A stretch of 64,000 nt of DNA, from positions 107,105,698 through 107,169,697 of the forward strand of contig OV050030.1 of the NCBI GenBank assembly GCA_920105625.2, given 5' to 3'. Origin of the DNA: Clusia tigrina (lineage: Eukaryota > Arthropoda > Insecta > Diptera > Clusiidae). The translations under genes were made by a program, and so were the position numbers. Below, one piece after another: positions 33,985 through 45,638 of the stretch (positions are counted from its first letter, which is position 1; each line of letters starts with the position of its first letter). The notes below the pieces were generated by a model. The model saw only the letters and a program-made list of their open reading frames with translations. It did no database searches and was not told the origin of the DNA.

Positions 33985-34226
33985 TTTTAACGTACACGAC
34001 CGATAATAAAGATCAACAGGGGAGAATTTTATTTGTAAAGTGCAAGCTATGCTAATGCATTAAATCCATAATAAGAATTAAAGAAGGAGGAGAGAGAAAG
34101 AGAGTTAAGGTAAATTAAGAGAGTTAAACTTTATTATATTAAGAGAGTTAAATATTATTAAATTAAGAGAGTTAAATATTATTAAATTAAGAGAATTTAA
34201 AATTAAATATGATGCTGCTGCGAACA
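33985..34226 (-). repeat. BEL 3' LTR, truncated
   Basis: Minus strand begins TGTTCGCAGCAGCATCATAT and matches the start of the 5' LTR at 45374 (TGTCCGCAGCAGCATTATAT). It includes a short internal tandem repeat of TTAAATTAAGAGAG (plus strand, about 34110-34200) present fewer times in the other LTR. Similarity stops near 33985 (ACGTACACGACCGATAATAA), so the outer part is lost. Confidence 0.75.
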
Positions 34227-35100
34227 TCCTCTCAACGTTGGAAGAGTCACGCTTTCAACATTGCCAGGATCTGTAGGAAGGCTGCATAGTTTGGCCACAG
34301 CTCGTTTGAGTGGACCACTTGATCTGCGAAGAACCGCCACACGAACACCATTGTCATCACCCTTAATTATTTCCGCTACTTTTACCATTTGCCACTTTAA
34401 TGGTGGAATATTTTCGTCCTTTATCAAAACAAGAGCTTGTAGATTTGCTGAAAAGCGTTGCCATTTGGTTCTTTGCTGCAGAGTTAAGTACTCCGAACTC
34501 CATTTTCGCCAAAATTGTTGCTGCATATAGCAAACGCGTTGCAACGATTTAGTCGATTGAAATTCAAAGGAGTGACATCCGGTTCTATCATAGCGGAGAA
34601 GGGACCGCCAGTAAGAAAATGGAGAGTAGATAGTACGTCTAAATCTCGGGATTTTCTGAAATGGGATAAAAGAGGACGTGAACTTACAATTGCGGATATT
34701 TGACACACAAGGGTGCGGAGCTCATCGAAATCTAGAATGTTTCAACCGACTGCTTGATAAAAATGAAACTTATTGGTTTTAACAGCCGCTTCCTAGAGCC
34801 CTCCAAAATGTGGAGATCTAGGTGGTATGCACATCCAATCAATTCCATCGCTGAGGCATTGCTGCTCAACTGCCCTTAAGTGTACGTCATTGAAGAACAG
34901 CCTTTTTAGAGAAGCCAATTAATTTTTGGTCCCTACGAAACTTGTTGCGTTGTATGACAAAATGCTTTTCGGTTTTCCTCGAATGCATGTAAAACGGCGT
35001 AGAGCTGACACACACAAGAAGGCTGGTGTAGACAAATCCTTTACAAGTTCCAAGTGGACAGCCTTTGTAGAAAAACAAATAAATAGTCAGAGGTAACATT
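34227..35100 (-). pseudogene. BEL integrase C-terminal relic
   Basis: Minus-strand readings in two frames. About 34708-34490 has SAIVSSRPLL, TPLNFNRL and related text. About 34490-34210 has LVLIKDENIPPLKWQM, then VRVAVLRRSSGPLKRAVAKLCSLP. This is the highly typical end of BEL/Pao integrase. A frameshift separates the two near 34500. The catalytic core further upstream (35100-35460) is too decayed to assign residues. Confidence 0.8.
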
Positions 35101-36540
35101 TTATTGGTGGTCTATTCCGAACTTCAGAACAATAGTAGAATGGTCCACAAAAATCCGTACCAGTCACTAGGAAGGCTCTGTTTGACTTTACTCTTCCTTC
35201 CGGTAACTCTCCCATGATGTGCTCTGTTAGCCTAGGCCGTACGTGATGAACTTATTATTGATGTGGCTTACTGCCTTGCGACCACCTACTGGCTAATATA
35301 GTAGACGAATTGCGGCTAATGTTGCCTGCATCCCTGCATGCAATAATTTGCGATGAAAGAATTCTATCACCGCATTTGTAATAGGATGCCCTTGGGGCAA
35401 TATAATTGGATGCTTCGATTCAAAGTCCAGAGCTGAATGCTGGAGGCGTCCTCTCATTTAAGAATTTTTAAATTGAGCTTACAAGTTCTGATAGGAGCAT
35501 AGCTGCATATAACTCTAGTTTTGGGACTGTCAGGGTTCTTAACGGCGAAACTCGCGATTTCGAACTAAGTAAATCTACCTTGATTCCAATTTTATTTTGT
35601 GATCGAATGTAAATGCACACACCAATACCGACAGGCTTGCATCACAAAATGCATGAACTATATAACTCTCTACTGTTTTAAATTCTTCCAATAAATTTAC
35701 TCAAACTGAATAAAGTATCTGGGGTAAGCTCTCGTCCCAGTCAAACTTATCTTTCCATAGTTGCTGAAGCAATATTTTAATGATGATACGACCAAAAAAA
35801 CAAAAAAGAATCTGCCACGAGATCCCATACCAAGCCAAGAGTTTTGGTAATGTCGCTCCCATCACTAAATCTCTAATATTTTTCTTTGTCTTCTTCTGGA
35901 ACTTGGTTTAGCACCTTAAAATTGTTAGAACACCATTTTGTTAATTTGAAATTTCCTTTATTAAGGAACTCGGTCGTTTGACGCATAATCTCTGCGACTT
36001 CGTCTACAGAATTTCCTCTTGAAACGAAGTGGTCAACATAGAAATGTCTGCGAACTGTCACTGCACCGATTGGCAGAACTCGCTATTCATCATAAGCTTA
36101 TTGATACATGGTACGAATAGACAAAAATGCCGCCGGTTTGGTACTGTATGTGACCGTATCTAGCTTATATATTTGTATATTTTCCTCTGGAGAATCTTGC
36201 CATAAAATACATTACTCCTGTTAGAGCGATCTTTAAGGTTCGGAAGCGTAGTAGAATATTGAACAGATTTGGCTGGATTGTAGGTCCAGCCATCAGCAAA
36301 TCGTTAAGCGAATAGCCAGTGAAAGTTGATGCCTACGCGTCAAACACAACTCGCAATTTTGTTGTTGTGCTGTCTACCTTAAAAACGTAATGATGAGGCA
36401 AAAAATACGTTGGGGTTGGGGTGTCAGAGTAACAATCGTCGGCAAGTGACATTTGATTTAAATCTATGTACTCCTTAATAAATGATGAATATTGAATTCG
36501 TAATTCAGTGTTTCGAAGAAGCTTTCATTCTAAAGACGTA
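35101..36540 (-). pseudogene. BEL reverse transcriptase and connecting region, decayed
   Basis: At 36061-35873 the reading RRHFYVDHFVSRGNSVDE and NKGNFKLTKWCSN is the BEL reverse transcriptase box; the catalytic Y-V-D-D is Y-V-D-H here. Surrounding RNase H and connection regions are broken by many stops. Confidence 0.75.
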
Positions 36541-37340
36541 AAGCGCAATAATGCTTGCTGATATGATTCACCAAGGAGGTCAATGCTATGTTTTGTGGGA
36601 AGACGCACAGAAACGTTTAACATTGTTTTTGAAGTGCAATTCACACTCAGATTTTCATTAGTAGCCTTAATCTCAACAAAATGCTCTACGTCCCAAAACC
36701 TCCTTAATAGCTGCTCTAAAGAGCCATCAGAATCGTTTTCTGCAGCACCTTTATCGACGACTACTAAAGATACAATTTTACTAGCGGAAGGTTGTCTGCG
36801 ACCACATACAATCCAGCCTAGCTTTGTTTTCTGAAGGAGTGGTAAGATTGGGCTCAATCGGATTTGGCCGACGCACATTAAATCAAATAAGAGTGCGGCT
36901 CCAATCAAAATGTCCACACGCTGAGATTTGAAGAATGTTGGGTCGGCAAGAGTTATATTTGAAGGGATATTCCAAGATGTTGCATTTAAAGAGATATTGG
37001 GTTGGTGGTCGGTGATGGAAGGAGTGGCAACTGCTGTGATTGAAGTATGATAACCACCATCATGAGACTGAATACAGATGTCAACAGTTTGGTCAGCCAC
37101 AAAATTCCTTTCGCCAATTCCAGACACTAGGGTTTTTGATTTGGTTGTTTTGAGTTGTAGCTGACTGGCAGCACGATTTGTTATAAAATGAAATTGTGAC
37201 GCGGAATCAATGATTGCTCTGAATGGAATCTGGTTTGCTTTTCTTGGTTTCAAAAACACAATTGCAGTAGCGAGAAAAATAAACTCCTCAGGCATGGCGT
37301 TTGATGTTGCAAACTGAGAGCCTACAAGTGATGTGGCCAC
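36525..37340 (-). pseudogene. BEL protease and start of Pol
   Basis: A 271-residue open frame on the minus strand. The aspartic protease motif appears as RAIIDSASQFHFIT (about residues 42-55), where BEL/Pao normally has D-S-G-S; the glycine is replaced by alanine. Typical downstream motifs are VDILIGAALLFDLM and TKLGWIVCGR, then ENLSVNCTSK and the start of the reverse transcriptase with STKHSID-like sequence. It is the best preserved part of the element, but the active-site change suggests loss of function. Confidence 0.85.
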
Positions 37341-37352
37341 CAGGGCTCAGTG

Positions 37353-38560
37353 TTAATTGGGAGCAGGAGAAGAAAGTTTCGAACAATTTGATATTACAGC
37401 AGCAGCTTGAGGCGAAGCAATGCGATCAAAATGTAATAGTGTATGATGCTTAGATGAGCACTGATTGCAACAGACAGATTTGTAATTTTTGATAATATGC
37501 CCACGTTTTAAACAATTAATGCAGAGCTGTAGCCTTTTGGCTTCTTTAAAACGCAATGTGGGAGATAAATTTCGAAAAAGCGGACAGGAACAATTGCATG
37601 TTACATAGCAAAATGTGCAAGGTTGATTCGATTGGATGGTGATGAACTTATGCTTAGAGGCATAGGCACACCCACCTGTTTGCTTGGTATCTAGCTTACC
37701 AAGACTGAGCTTATATTTTCCATTATTCGGCATCTTTTTTCCAGCAACTCCAGCATGGATTCCCTTGACGGTATATAATGAGACGGGCTTCTTACTCCCA
37801 CTTTGTCCTGATTCCTGAGTCGATCTTGCTGTTACCTAATTGTATTAATAAGCTGTCTAGTAGCTCATCGCGACTGCAATAGAGTTCAACGCTTGAAGAT
37901 GGGATTTTAATTTGTCGCACAATTGCCTTAACCAAACAGCAGAACCATCACGAATGGCTTTTGCGTTGAAAATCTTCTTTATGTGTACCCGAAATTGGAG
38001 GCGTTTAATATCAAATCTACCCTCTAATAATGTTACCGCATTTGTATAGTTTTGATCATTTATCTGCAGTGACCAGATGGCGTCCAATGCTGTCCCACTC
38101 AAGCAGGACTTCAGATGCTGAACTTTTTCCACCCCGCCTTAAGTTTGGATGACTGTCAATTATGGTTTGGAATAACGACCTAAAATCTGGCCAATCAGTG
38201 ATTACACCGTTGAAGCGTGGCAACTCCCACTTCGGCAAATGTGAAACCGTACAATTCGAACTACTTGAGCCCCTACCGAACGTTTCCCTCGGAGTAGACG
38301 TGGTTGCAGCGAAAGACGTTCGCGAATTTAGTTCCTTGGTGATGGCAGCCTTGACTGCAGCAAAAAACTCAAAAAATTGGCATCGCAACTGCTCTTGTAA
38401 TCAATTGAGCTGCTCCAACTTGATGGATAGCAGTAATTCATCAGATGAACGCAACGCAATTTCAGTTAGCCCCTTCTGTATTAACTGCAATTGCGAGATA
38501 AACCATGCACTTTTACGCGCTAAGAAAATCCGATTTTTATGAAACGTTTCCAGAACCGCT
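37353..38560 (-). pseudogene. BEL Gag relic
   Basis: N-terminal helices are read from about 38560 (NPAVLETFHKNRIFLARK). Then come LPKWELPRFNGVITDWPDFRS (38240 region, the BEL gag hallmark 'LP..ELP.F.G'), VQHLKSCLSGTALDAI and LLEGRFDIKRL. The C-terminal knuckles are CTFCYVTCNCSC, LCINCLKRGHIIKNYKSVCC and CNQCSSKHHTLLH (37660-37430). Frame changes occur near 38100 and 37800. Confidence 0.85.
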
Positions 38561-38596
38561 GGATTTGACACGGAATGTCGACCTTTGTTTGACCTT

Positions 38597-39726
38597 TTTT
38601 TTTCTTTTTATTTCCGATTATTTCATACATCTGTCACCATTATATTGACACCTAGTACATGATTTGAAAATTTGTTTGGAAATTAATATTAAAAACACAT
38701 TTTGGCCAGAGCCAAGAAGTGATACAACAAAAATTATTTACATTAATTATAATAATTCACTATAATTATATTAAAACAATTTATGATCAAAATTATGTTT
38801 ATAATAATTATTTACATTTATATTACTATTACTAATATATGTAGTCTGGATTTCCTAGTTCAGTAGGTCGTTTGGTCGAGTTCTCTTCAAACGGCGCATG
38901 GTGGTTTCTTCTAGATGTAGCAACTCGTTTATTTCTTCGTTATTATGCCCATGCAGTGTATCGTAGTGTTTTGTGGATATCTTTTTTATTTCTTTGTCAA
39001 TTCTTGTCATATTTAGTTTGCGGTGTATATCTTCATTTGTTGTGCACCAACCAAACTTTATGATAACTCTTAATATTCTAGATTGCTGTCTTTGAATTGT
39101 TTGTGTGTGTGTGACCGCTTTGCCGTTCCCCATACTTGGAGTCCGTACGTCCAAATTGGCTTTATAGTACACTTGTATAGCAGCAACTTGTTGTTAATTC
39201 TGAGTTTAGATTGCTTACCCATTAACCAATATAGTTGCCTAAATTTGTCTGTTATTTGTTTCGTTTTTTGTTTGATGTGGTAGTGCTTTGAGTCCATGTG
39301 TATACCAAGGTATTTAGTTGTAGACCCTATTTTTATAACTTTATTGTTTATTTTAATAGGTATTGGGTTAAATTTTGTTTTAGTTAGTAAAAATTATTTG
39401 TACAGTCTTATCTTCATTAATTTTCAAGCACCATTTATCAAACCATTCCTTAACATTCTCTGTGTATATCTGCAGATATGCAGTCGCAGTATTTAGACTT
39501 TTGTTAGATGCTAAAAGGATTTTGTCGTCAGCAAGGGTAGCAATTGTGGTATTCAGATCTTTTGGAAGTGGTATATCTGAGGTAAATATGACATATAGCA
39601 GTGGTCCTAAAACACTCCCTTGAGGAACTCCAGCTGTTGTGAGATGAATAGACGAACACTCTTCATTATATTTGACGTAAAAGAAACGATCACTAAGATA
39701 ACTTCCAACAATCAAATAGTAGTCAA
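38597..39726 (-). mobile_element. 5'-truncated Jockey-B copy (Jockey-B')
   Basis: Minus strand. It starts within reverse transcriptase (39726) and ends in an A-rich tail (T-run at 38597-38610 on the plus strand). A perfect 12 bp target duplication TTGTTTGACCTT flanks it (38585-38596 and 39727-39738). It contains YYLIVGSYLSDRFFYV, AGVPQGSVLGPLLYV, ATLADDKILLAS and the C-terminal LRVIIKFGWCTTNEDIHRKL with frame breaks. It is a textbook target-primed insertion. Confidence 0.93.
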
Positions 39727-39738
39727 TTGTTTGACCTT

Positions 39739-40451
39739 GACATGGTAATATTTGCTGCAAACTAGAAATCACAAACCGATATGACGAACGAAAAGTACCG
39801 ATATGACCAAGTGTAGCGACAACGAAAGGTGAACTGGGGAATAGCGAGTACCGTTATGTCTGAAACCGACAGCACTGTAACTTTATATACGTTATATGTA
39901 TTATTGTGTATTATGAGGCTCATAAATGGCATACACCCATGTAACTTGCACTATTTTATTTTTACCTCAAAACGTCAGGTAATTATTTTACACTACACGG
40001 AAGCCTTGCATTTAAATGCACACCTTTAATGAACTTATTAATCCGAATGTTCGAACGCTAAAAACTATGTAATAGAAAGTCACGATAAGTCAAAGTAATC
40101 AACTAATATGACAATCATATAGGTAGCAGCACGATTGCAGCGAAATCGACCGAACGCAACTGTAGCGACACTAGACGAAGCAACTAGAAAGCAATATATG
40201 CACCTACAACGAAAGGTAAACGAAGACAGCGAAGTTGCACTGGTAGCGACAGCGAGCTGATAATGCTTAATATGAGAATCAAACCAGGTGTTTGAATCCC
40301 CAATTAATATGACACCGAAGGTCACACAAAGTCAAAAAAAGGGTGTCGGTGTATCCTGCAACCAATCAATTTTAGCGGGAAAAGTTCCGACGAAGTAAAA
40401 GCCCGTTGGAATACCCAATCCAAAAAACGAATTAAAAGAAAAACGCGACCG
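39739..40451 (-). other. BEL leader between primer site and gag
   Basis: No gene is supported. The region holds the presumed untranslated leader of the BEL element on the minus strand. Confidence 0.5.
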
Positions 40452-40472
40452 ATATCACGTTGGGGTCACCAA
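40452..40472 (-). promoter_or_regulatory. BEL primer binding site
   Basis: Minus strand TTGGTGACCCCAACGTGAT follows the LTR end AGAAACA. It is one base from the TGGTGACCCCGACGTGAT form common in BEL/Pao elements (from memory). Confidence 0.8.
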
Positions 40473-40489
40473 TGTTTCTATTAAATTTT
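40473..40489 (-). repeat. BEL 5' LTR, 3' end
   Basis: The short stretch ending TTTAATAGAAACA (minus strand) adjoins the primer site and so must be the end of the 5' LTR. The rest of this LTR lies beyond the Jockey-C insertion, from about 45100 to 45374. Confidence 0.6.
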
Positions 40490-40728
40490 TAATATTTTTT
40501 TTTTTATTTTTTTATTTTTATTTATTTATTTTTTTTTATATATATTTTATTGAATCTTCTAATAATATCTTAGAACTAACAATAAATCTTCATAGTATAT
40601 TTAACATTTCACTTTTAAATTCATATCAATCATTACCAACCTCCGAGAGCCAGTGCTTTGAGGAGTTATGGTATATGAAAAGAAGTAGCGCAATACTTAA
40701 ATAATAGCGTAATGAATAAGCTTAAAAT

Positions 40729-43332
40729 CTAATTTGTTTCTAAGCGCAGCACGTCCATCCTTTTCAGGCGGGTGTGTCCTTGATGCTGTGGTAGGCGCCT
40801 CGCTAATGCATTGGGATGCTTGTCTAGCTTTGCTAAGTAAGATTCAGCAAGTCGGGAAACTTTTTTAGTTACATACGGTATATGTAAATCTCTGTGGATG
40901 TTAACGTTTTTGATGTACCAAGGAGCATTGGTAATCATTCGAAGGGTTTTCGATTGGGCTTTTTGCAGCTTTTCGACATTTGAGGGTGAAGCAGTACCCC
41001 AGAGTTGGATACCGTAGGTCCATATGGGCTTGATAATGACTTTGTAGAGTAGAACTTTAAAGTCCAGTTTGAGCTTGGACTGCCTGTTCAAAAGCCAGTT
41101 TAGCTCGTTTCTTTAGAGTTTAATCTGAGTAATTTTTGCACTTATATGCTTTGCCCAAGTAAGTCTGCGATCTAAATGCATTCCTGGATATTTAGGTTCT
41201 GTCGCCTGAGGGATCGGTGTTAATTTGCACAGGGGGGCAAGTACTCCTGGATAGAGTGAATGTGACATGAACGCATTTCGACTCATTGACTTTGATTCTC
41301 CAGTGGTCAAGCCATTCCTGAAGCATGTTGACGTGTACTTGGAGAAGTTTTGACGCCTCTTTCGGATTTGTGTGAGTTCACAATATGGCTGCGTCATCGG
41401 CAAAAGTATAGGTGATAGTCTTGCCGTTTGTTGGCATATCTGCAGTGAACAACGTATAGAGCAGGGGGCCTAATACGCTGCCTTGCGGTACACCAGCTTG
41501 TATAGGGTATTCATCTGAGATGAAGATTTTTTCTACCTGAGAGATAGCTTTCGAGCAATGTGTAGATGTTAAGAGGTAACATACATTTCAGTTTGTGCAA
41601 GCTTCCTTCGTACCAGACCTTATCAAATGCCTGAGTGATGTCGAGAAAAACTGCGGAACAGTATTGCTTCTTTTCGAACGTTTCTTGTATAGTGTTTACA
41701 ATGCGATGAACTTGTTCGATAGCACTGTGTTTTTCTCTAAACCCAAACTGGTGGTTTGGTATAACATTAGACTGTTTGACAACGTCTTTAATACGCTTTA
41801 TTATCAAACTTTCAAAGAGCTTTGAAAAAATTGATAGCAGAATAATTGGTCTGTAGGAAGAGACGCTTGTTGGGTCCTTTCCAGCTTTGGGAATCATGGT
41901 AATTTGGGAAAGAATCCAGTGCGTATTATAGCATTTAATATATGCAAGAGATGCATTGTGGTTATTGCTGGGAGCTCTTTTATCATTTGGCCCATAATCA
42001 GATCACGCCCTGGAGATTTTTTGGCATTGAGTTCTTTGATAGCGTTTGTCAGCTCCTTTTTGGCAATCGAGATACCATTGACGCTAGGGATAGCATCAAC
42101 CGCCGTTAGAGAACGGTCGGAACTAGCAAGATTAGGGGTGAAAACTTGCTCCAAATGATTTGCGAATGCTATTCCCTTTTCTGCATCACTTCTTGCCCAG
42201 TTGCCGTTGTGAAGGCGTATTGGTGACTCCATTTGAATGGGTTTTTTCGAGTTTTTGGCCGTTCGCCATAGAGAATAGCTTGAGGCTTCTGTAGGACAGA
42301 GGTTCTCTACAAACTCGTGAAACTCGGAGGTTTCCTTTTCTTTTAGAAGGTGATGCAGTTTTTTAGTATATTCATTCAGTTTCTTCTTCAGAGAAGGTGA
42401 TCTCTGCAATTGCCATTCTCTCCTAAGAGATCTTTTTTCGGAGAGGAGCTTCAGAATGTCTTGGGGAGTACACTCTTGTCGGGTTTGAGCTTGAGAACGT
42501 GGTGTGGTAATTTTTACTGTTTGGGATAGCAATTGAGTGAAATTGAAAATAGCGGAGTTTATTTCCTGCTCAGACTTTAGGGAGGTCTTTATTTCAAGAT
42601 GTGAACTTATGAACATCTAATATTTAAGCCAGTCTGTATTCTTGAAGTCGAAACTACCACTCACGTTTTTCTGATAGGAGTTTTCAGAAAAGATAGTTAT
42701 TATTGTGGGAGTGTGATCAGAGGACAGCTCCAGAGAGGAATGCACAAGTGAGTGTACATTATTTATACCTCTAGTGATGGCGAAATCAATAAGATCTGGA
42801 ATCTTCTGTTTGTCGGATGGCCAGTATGTAGGCTTACCATTGGACAAGACATTAAGACCAAGAGCATTTATCGCAGAGAAGAGTTTTCTGCCTTTGGGAG
42901 TTACTAAACGTGAGCCCCAATGAGTATGTTTTGCATTAAAGTCTCCAGAAGCTATGAACTTAGCATCGAGAGTACTAAAGAATTGTGTGTATTAAACCTG
43001 GGTGGGCAATAGATGGATGATACTGTCAAGCCTTTGACGTATTCTTCGAGCTGAATAGTCGTCGCTTGTATATAATCGGTACAGTATCCTTGCATTGGGA
43101 AATGCTTTATTCTATTCTTGATCAGAATGGCTGTACCACCAAGTGCTTTGCCACCGGGGTGTTTGGTGTCATAAACTCTGTATCCCGCTATCTGGAAACA
43201 GTTTTTCTGAGTAAGGTGAGTTTCAGAAATTAGCATCAAATCTATTGAGTTATCGTTGAGAAATAGTTTGAACTCATTTTTGTGCTGACTTATGCCATTT
43301 GCATTCCAATGACAGATTATCAGTGCGTTCAT
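40729..43332 (-). pseudogene. Jockey-C ORF2 (endonuclease and reverse transcriptase)
   Basis: ATG at 43332 overlaps the ORF1 stop. Endonuclease: ICHWNANGISQHKNE, ISETHLTQ, GGTAILIKN and SIYCPP (43332-42952), a frame change, ASGDFNAKHTHWGS (about 42960-42905) and LELSSDHTP with intact S-D-H. Reverse transcriptase: KKSPGRDLI, IPKAGKDPTSVSSYRPI (41897 on), NHQFGFREKHSAIEQVHR, AVFLDITQAFDKVW, GVPQGSVLGPLLYTLF (about 41495-41450) and a FADDAAI box (about 41410-41395) in another frame. The C-terminal part, 41091-40729, has IIKPIWTYGIQLWGTA. Frame lesions lie near 42960, 42617, 41900, 41511 and 41100. Confidence 0.9.
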
Positions 43333-44872
43333 GGTTTTGTTAATAGGGATTGCAAAAGCATGTTCTGATTACGTATCATGTCTTGCATCATACTTTGCAT
43401 TGAGCACATAAATTGCGTCATATTTGCGATGAGGTCTTGTAAAGTATTTTCAAGAGTACTCTCATCAGTTTTAGGTTTTACTGGTGGGGTACCTTTGAGA
43501 ATATTTGTGTAAGAAATACTTGAAGGCTGTGCTTCACTGGCAGAGATTTCACGCAAAACTGTTACGGGAGGAACAGTTTTAACTTGTTTTGGCTGAAGTG
43601 CAAATTTCTTTTTTATATGAGCGTATACAGTGCAGCCTCTGTAGTTTGCAGTGTGATTTTCACCACAGTTGCTGCATTTTTTGACACTGGAGTCGTCTTT
43701 GGGCTTTGTGCAGTTTTGTGACATGTGGAGGTCACCACAAACGATACATACACTGGGAAGTGTACAGTAATTTCTAGTGTGCCCGAATTCTTGGCAGTTC
43801 AGGCATTGAACTGGTCCAATTCGCTTGTGGGGTTCTTCTACAGAGATTTTTCTATGTAGAAGATAGCGGAGGTTGTAGATCGGGTGTGATTCGCCTTTTC
43901 TGAGGTTCGAGTCGACTGGCTGTAGCTCAACGCGAAAGAGCGGCAGTGGAATCTTATCTTTATTGCGTATGTTAAACACAGAGTCTACGTCAGCTTCGAT
44001 TCCTCTAAGGACAACAACAATTCCTTTGTTACTTTTAAGCTGGTAGGTGTAATAATTTTTTTTCTCTGTGTCAAAGAGATTGACAACTTTGCGATAGCTT
44101 GATTCGATATATAATTGATTTTTGGTTTCATGTATTTTGCCTTTTAGTATTGGGACAACATGAAAGTTTTTAGCACTAATTAGAGTAGTTATAGTTTTTA
44201 CGAGAGCGTTAGAGTTGCGCTCCCTTAAATAAATTGGTGGGGGCTTTACCTCTTTTAGCACTTTCTAATTGTCTTCGGCATTTGGAAGAGGTGCAAACCC
44301 GTTTGAAGCGAGTGGATTCTGTTCAGGAGCAGAATCATTAGATATAATCTGCTTTGCCGATTTTTGAGACAATTTTTGAGGACTCAACTTGCGCTTAACC
44401 ACAATATAGTGGTCTATACCAGTCTGTATTGCCGAACCTTTTCCTTGCTTGGCAGTAGCATGCATGTTTTTTCTTTGCCTGTAGCGCTATGTGTATTATT
44501 GAGAGGTTCTAATGGTGAGGGAGAGTTGCTTTGCATACTCCACGGCAAAGTGTTTACCGACCCAGAGCCAACAATAAGCGTACTTACGTTTTTGCTGCAG
44601 TCGTTACTTACTGTAACGTGCTCAAGCTGAGAGCCAGCGTTAGCAGTGCCCGAGAGGGAGAGCTGTTTATGGGAGCAGTCAGACGCTGAAGAGCTGCGCT
44701 GCCTACCGCTGCTGTCGAAATGCGCTATAAGTGTATTAGTTTCACTTGGCGAGAGATCGCAACTGTTTTTATTTATGTTCACGCTGTTGTTATTGTTTTG
44801 TTGTGTTTGCGCATCGGTTGTCTTCGTTGCCGTTGCTGCACTGGCTGAACGCGCGGGTGGCGACCGCATCAT
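43329..44872 (-). pseudogene. Jockey-C ORF1 (Gag-like, three zinc knuckles)
   Basis: Starts at ATG 44872 with a serine- and asparagine-rich N-terminus. A frame change occurs near 44440, and an in-frame TAG at 44265-44267 interrupts the reading, which continues open to 43329. The central RNA-binding region includes NYYTYQLKSNKGIVVVLRGI and FNIRNKDKIPLPLFRVEL. Knuckles are CLNCQEFGHTRNYC, CIVCGDLHMSQNC and CSNCGENHTANYRGC. The C-terminus is a methionine-rich helix. The protein would bind element RNA and guide it to the nucleus. Confidence 0.9.
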
Positions 44873-45099
44873 TTAATGTTTACAGGTCAGATTTTCACGA
44901 TTTTTTATTTTGTTCCTTGTTGTATGCAATTATATTTGTCCATACTTTTTTGTTAGCCGGGTAGAGAGTTTTTGATTTTTTGGTTTCTGATGATGTTTTT
45001 AATTTTTTGTTTTCGTTTTTTAGTTCTTTTTTCGTGGTTAAAGCTTAGAGCCGCGCAGAACACGTCTGCTCGCGACACGTCTTGCAGAAAAATAAGCTG

Positions 45100-45374
45100 C
45101 TTCTTAAAAGTATACGATAAATGTTCATAACAACACTAAACGTGCTTAGATATTTAATGTACACGACCGATAATAAAAGACTGCGACTACGTGAGTTGAG
45201 GTGCAATATGATCAATTGGGGAAATTTTATTTGTAAGGTGCAAGCTATGCTAATGCATCAAATATACATAATAAGAATTAAAGGAGAGAGAAAGAGAGAG
45301 CTAAATTAATTTAAGAGAGTTAAATATTACTAAAATAAGAGAATTTAAAATTAAATATAATGCTGCTGCGGACA
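45100..45374 (-). repeat. BEL 5' LTR, 5' part
   Basis: Begins TGTCCGCAGCAGC on the minus strand and matches the 3' LTR up to GGTCGTGTACATTAAA (about 45157), with length changes in the AGAGAGTTAAA repeat. The boundary with Jockey-C is somewhere between 44.9 and 45.1 kb. Confidence 0.7.
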
Positions 45375-45638
45375 ACAAAACTTCGAATGCTTGAAAATAT
45401 TTGCTGATGAAATTAAAATTGATGTGAAAATAAATTCTTATTTATAAGTATTTCACAAACACTAGTAAACAAATGAAAGCGAAGTAATATCCTCTGAAAA
45501 TGCCTTTAGTGTCACAAAGGATAACCCTGTGTATTTTCGTAGATATATTGGTTCTGAAGAATCGTTGGATTCGGTTACGTGGATGAGATAATTTTTTTTC
45601 TTGTTTTTCCTCCTTTTTGACCAATTGTAATTTTTCAG
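45375..45638. other. Non-TE flank with strong splice acceptor
   Basis: AT-rich. A long pyrimidine tract (45590-45637: runs of T and C ending TTTTTCAG) precedes a coding-like stretch. No other feature was seen. Confidence 0.4.

Larger units (their letters stand above)
40490..45050 (-). mobile_element. Jockey-clade LINE 'Jockey-C', near full length
   Basis: Minus strand with ORF1 (44872-43329), ORF2 (43332-40729) and an A/T-rich tail (40490-40545). ORF1 and ORF2 overlap by 4 bases. Several single lesions are present, but the overall order and length are complete, making it the best preserved LINE here. It seems to have inserted in the 5' LTR of the BEL element. The 5' end is not precisely defined. 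Confidence 0.88.
33985..45374 (-). mobile_element. BEL/Pao LTR retrotransposon holding two nested LINEs
   Basis: On the minus strand, 5' LTR starts at 45374 and is interrupted by Jockey-C. It resumes to its end at 40473, followed by the primer site, leader, gag (interrupted in its upstream part by a Jockey-B copy at 38597-39726), protease, reverse transcriptase, integrase and a truncated 3' LTR (34226 to about 33985). Joining across the LINEs is inferred from the matching LTR starts and the canonical primer site. All coding parts are broken. Confidence 0.8.

Noticed and set aside
34484..34706. Two overlapping minus-strand ORFs as separate genes
   Set aside because: Both are pieces of the BEL integrase end separated by a frameshift.
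40060..40330. Plus/minus repeats of TGTAGCGACA-type sequence as an origin or satellite
   Set aside because: Only a few irregular repeats; better explained as the BEL leader.
40495..40545. T-rich stretch as a terminator or structured RNA
   Set aside because: It is the tail of the minus-strand Jockey-C LINE.
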